Shown in pieces: positions 21,136 through 22,198 of a stretch of DNA of 22,198 bases (position 1 is its first letter; each line of letters opens with the position of its first letter). Origin of the DNA: GWA2-44-9 sp964429675. GTDB taxonomy: Bacteria; Patescibacteriota; Minisyncoccia; 2-02-FULL-40-12; GWA2-44-9. Both the position numbers and the translations under genes were made by a program. Location: contig CAYSDF010000009.1 in NCBI GenBank assembly GCA_964429675.1, positions 1-22,198 on the forward strand, read 5' to 3'. The notes under the pieces were generated by a model that saw only the letters and a program-made list of their open reading frames with translations, was not told the DNA's origin and did not search any database.

Positions 21136-21825
21136 ATGAAATGCGTAATACTGGCGGCTGGGGAGGGGGTTAGGCTACGGCCGCTGACAAATGATATTCC
21201 TAAGCCGATGGTGAGAGTTAACGGTAAGCCTCTCCTTGAACTTATTATCAATGACTTGCCCGAGGAGGTGGACGAGGTGGTTCTTGTTGTCGGCTATCTT
21301 AAGGATAAAATAATGAGCTATTTCGGCTATAAGTTCGGCCGGCTTAAAATTGACTATGTACTTCAAGATGGAAAGCACGGCACTTATCATGCCTTGGAGC
21401 TTTGTAAGCACCTGATCAGTGATGACGAGAAGTTTTTAATGTTGTATGCTGATGACTTGCATGGCGCTGAAAACCTGAAAAATTGCTCACAGGCAGAAAC
21501 GTGCGCGATGTTAGTATATGAAGCTAAGGACCCGAAAAGATTCGGAGTGGTTGAGGTAAATGATAAAGGGATGATAATCGGCATAGAAGAAAAACCTCAA
21601 AATCCTAAGACCAATCTGGTTTCCACCGGGGTAATGCTTCTTGATAGAAGTATTTTTAATTATCCAGCCCGTAAGCATCCAAACGGAGAGCATTATCTGA
21701 CCGATTCAATTGCTCAGATGATTGAGTCGGGCCATAAATTTCAGGCTATAAGATCAACATTTTGGCTTCCAATAGGCTACCCAGAGGATATAGTAAGAGC
21801 CGAAGAAGAATTAAATAATTCATGA
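21136..21825 (+). CDS. Sugar-phosphate nucleotidyltransferase (NTP_transferase family)
   Basis: Transfers a nucleotidyl group from NTP to a sugar-1-phosphate. It has the family P-loop-like motif LAAGEGVRLRPLTNDIPKPM (6-25, GxGxRxxPxTxxxPK), a metal-site LYADDLHG, EEKPQNPKTNLVSTGVMLL and the C-terminal PIGYPEDIVRAEEEL. At 229 aa it is the catalytic domain alone, without the left-handed beta-helix of GlmU. The nucleotide and sugar cannot be read from sequence; position after glmS suggests GlcNAc-1-phosphate, glucose-1-phosphate or mannose-1-phosphate. It starts 9 nt after a -10, and its TGA overlaps the ATG of the next gene (ATGA), so the two are translationally coupled. Confidence 0.88.
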   Translation: MKCVILAAGEGVRLRPLTNDIPKPMVRVNGKPLLELIINDLPEEVDEVVLVVGYLKDKIMSYFGYKFGRLKIDYVLQDGKHGTYHALELCKHLISDDEKFLMLYADDLHGAENLKNCSQAETCAMLVYEAKDPKRFGVVEVNDKGMIIGIEEKPQNPKTNLVSTGVMLLDRSIFNYPARKHPNGEHYLTDSIAQMIESGHKFQAIRSTFWLPIGYPEDIVRAEEELNNS

Positions 21826-22198
21826 AAATATTACAAGTCGATTTAAACAAAGATTATTCTGATGCGATCCACGAGGCGGTGAACATTTTAAATTATGGCG
21901 GAGTAATAGTATATCCCACTGATACGCTCTACGGCTTAGGGGCGAATGCTTTAAATGAAATAGCGGTTAGAAAGGTTTTTAAAATAAAAGAACGTAGCTT
22001 AGGCAAACCAATGCCATTGATAATCAGGAACTTAACATGGGCCAAGGGCTTGGCTAATATAAACACCAGGCATGAGGAGGTATTGAGTAAGATCTGGCCA
22101 GGAAAAGTAACTGCGGTCCTGTCCAAAAAAGAAATTGTTCCGGGAGTAGTGACTTCAGAGCAGAATACAGTGGGCCTTAGAGTCCCCGAGCATCAATT
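21822..22198 (+). CDS. tsaC: Threonylcarbamoyl-AMP synthase, 3' truncated by window edge
   Basis: Makes threonylcarbamoyl-AMP for the t6A37 modification of ANN-decoding tRNAs. The frame starts at ATG 21822, overlapping the previous stop by ATGA, and stays open to the window end. The sequence shows the YrdC/Sua5 domain: GGVIVYPTDTLYGLGANAL, then FKIKERSLGKPMPLII (KxR..KP motif), IWPGKVTAVL (family WPGpxT) and VGLRVPEHQ. Whether this is the short TsaC or long Sua5 form cannot be decided because the C-terminus is outside. Together with miaA it gives two position-37 tRNA modifiers in the window. Confidence 0.93.
   Translation, partial: MKILQVDLNKDYSDAIHEAVNILNYGGVIVYPTDTLYGLGANALNEIAVRKVFKIKERSLGKPMPLIIRNLTWAKGLANINTRHEEVLSKIWPGKVTAVLSKKEIVPGVVTSEQNTVGLRVPEHQ

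Noticed and set aside
1..22198. Alternative genetic code (TGA or TAG recoded)
   Set aside because: tmk, thyX and gatB end in TGA at the expected family length, rpmF ends in TAG, and no conserved gene here contains an internal TGA or TAG. Only the unknown gene at 14594 has an internal TAG.

Overview
The window reads as a stretch of chromosome from a candidate phyla radiation (Patescibacteria) bacterium. This is inferred from gene content and style, since no 16S gene is present. Supporting features: a tandem-domain ThyX, a threonyl-tRNA synthetase without the N-terminal TGS domain, a zinc-ribbon L32, very tight spacing, several leaderless genes, and short GC-rich palindromes of the kind I associate with these genomes. 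TGA, TAA and TAG all act as stops, so the standard bacterial code applies. No tRNA, rRNA, CRISPR array or intact transposase was seen.

Layout. 1-2250: dTTP synthesis (3' end of thymidylate kinase, then ThyX), with a conserved-looking structured repeat between them. 2260-4180: gatB with two small charged proteins, meeting miaA (minus strand) tail to tail. 5210-5940: a multi-pass membrane protein. 5975-7740: thrS (minus). 7780-9711: two single-gene units, an unknown 145-aa protein and a porin-like secreted beta-barrel candidate. 9747-12956: dnaE (minus), preceded by a palindrome, a 9-bp direct repeat and a possible coupled leader ORF. 13120-14975: accessory genes, each in a compact promoter-gene-terminator cassette (HEIAH metallopeptidase-like protein, zinc-ribbon membrane protein, and a membrane protein frame split by an in-frame TAG). 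15000-18600: rpmF, nusB, rnc, an alpha/beta hydrolase, a 43-aa membrane peptide, a small helical protein and rpsP. 18685-22198: glmS, about 520 bp of strongly self-complementary non-coding DNA, a sugar nucleotidyltransferase, and the start of a Sua5/TsaC gene.

How the genes work together. Most of the window is core information processing: translation fidelity and tRNA modification (gatB, miaA, thrS, tsaC), ribosome parts (rpmF, rpsP), RNA processing and antitermination (rnc, nusB), DNA synthesis (tmk, thyX, dnaE) and amino-sugar supply (glmS plus a nucleotidyltransferase). Promoters are easy to see and share one form: a TTGNNN-type -35, about 16-17 bp, then TGnTATAAT-like. Many housekeeping genes start 6-9 nt after the -10, so their mRNAs are probably leaderless; accessory genes instead carry Shine-Dalgarno sites.

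The items most worth a second look are (1) the two-part structured non-coding region at 20568-21090, with its own extended -10 promoter; (2) two copies of a hairpin element (434-509 and 13818-13886) with a compensatory base change and an identical conserved mismatch; (3) the dnaE leader; (4) the porin-like protein in a lineage thought to lack an outer membrane.
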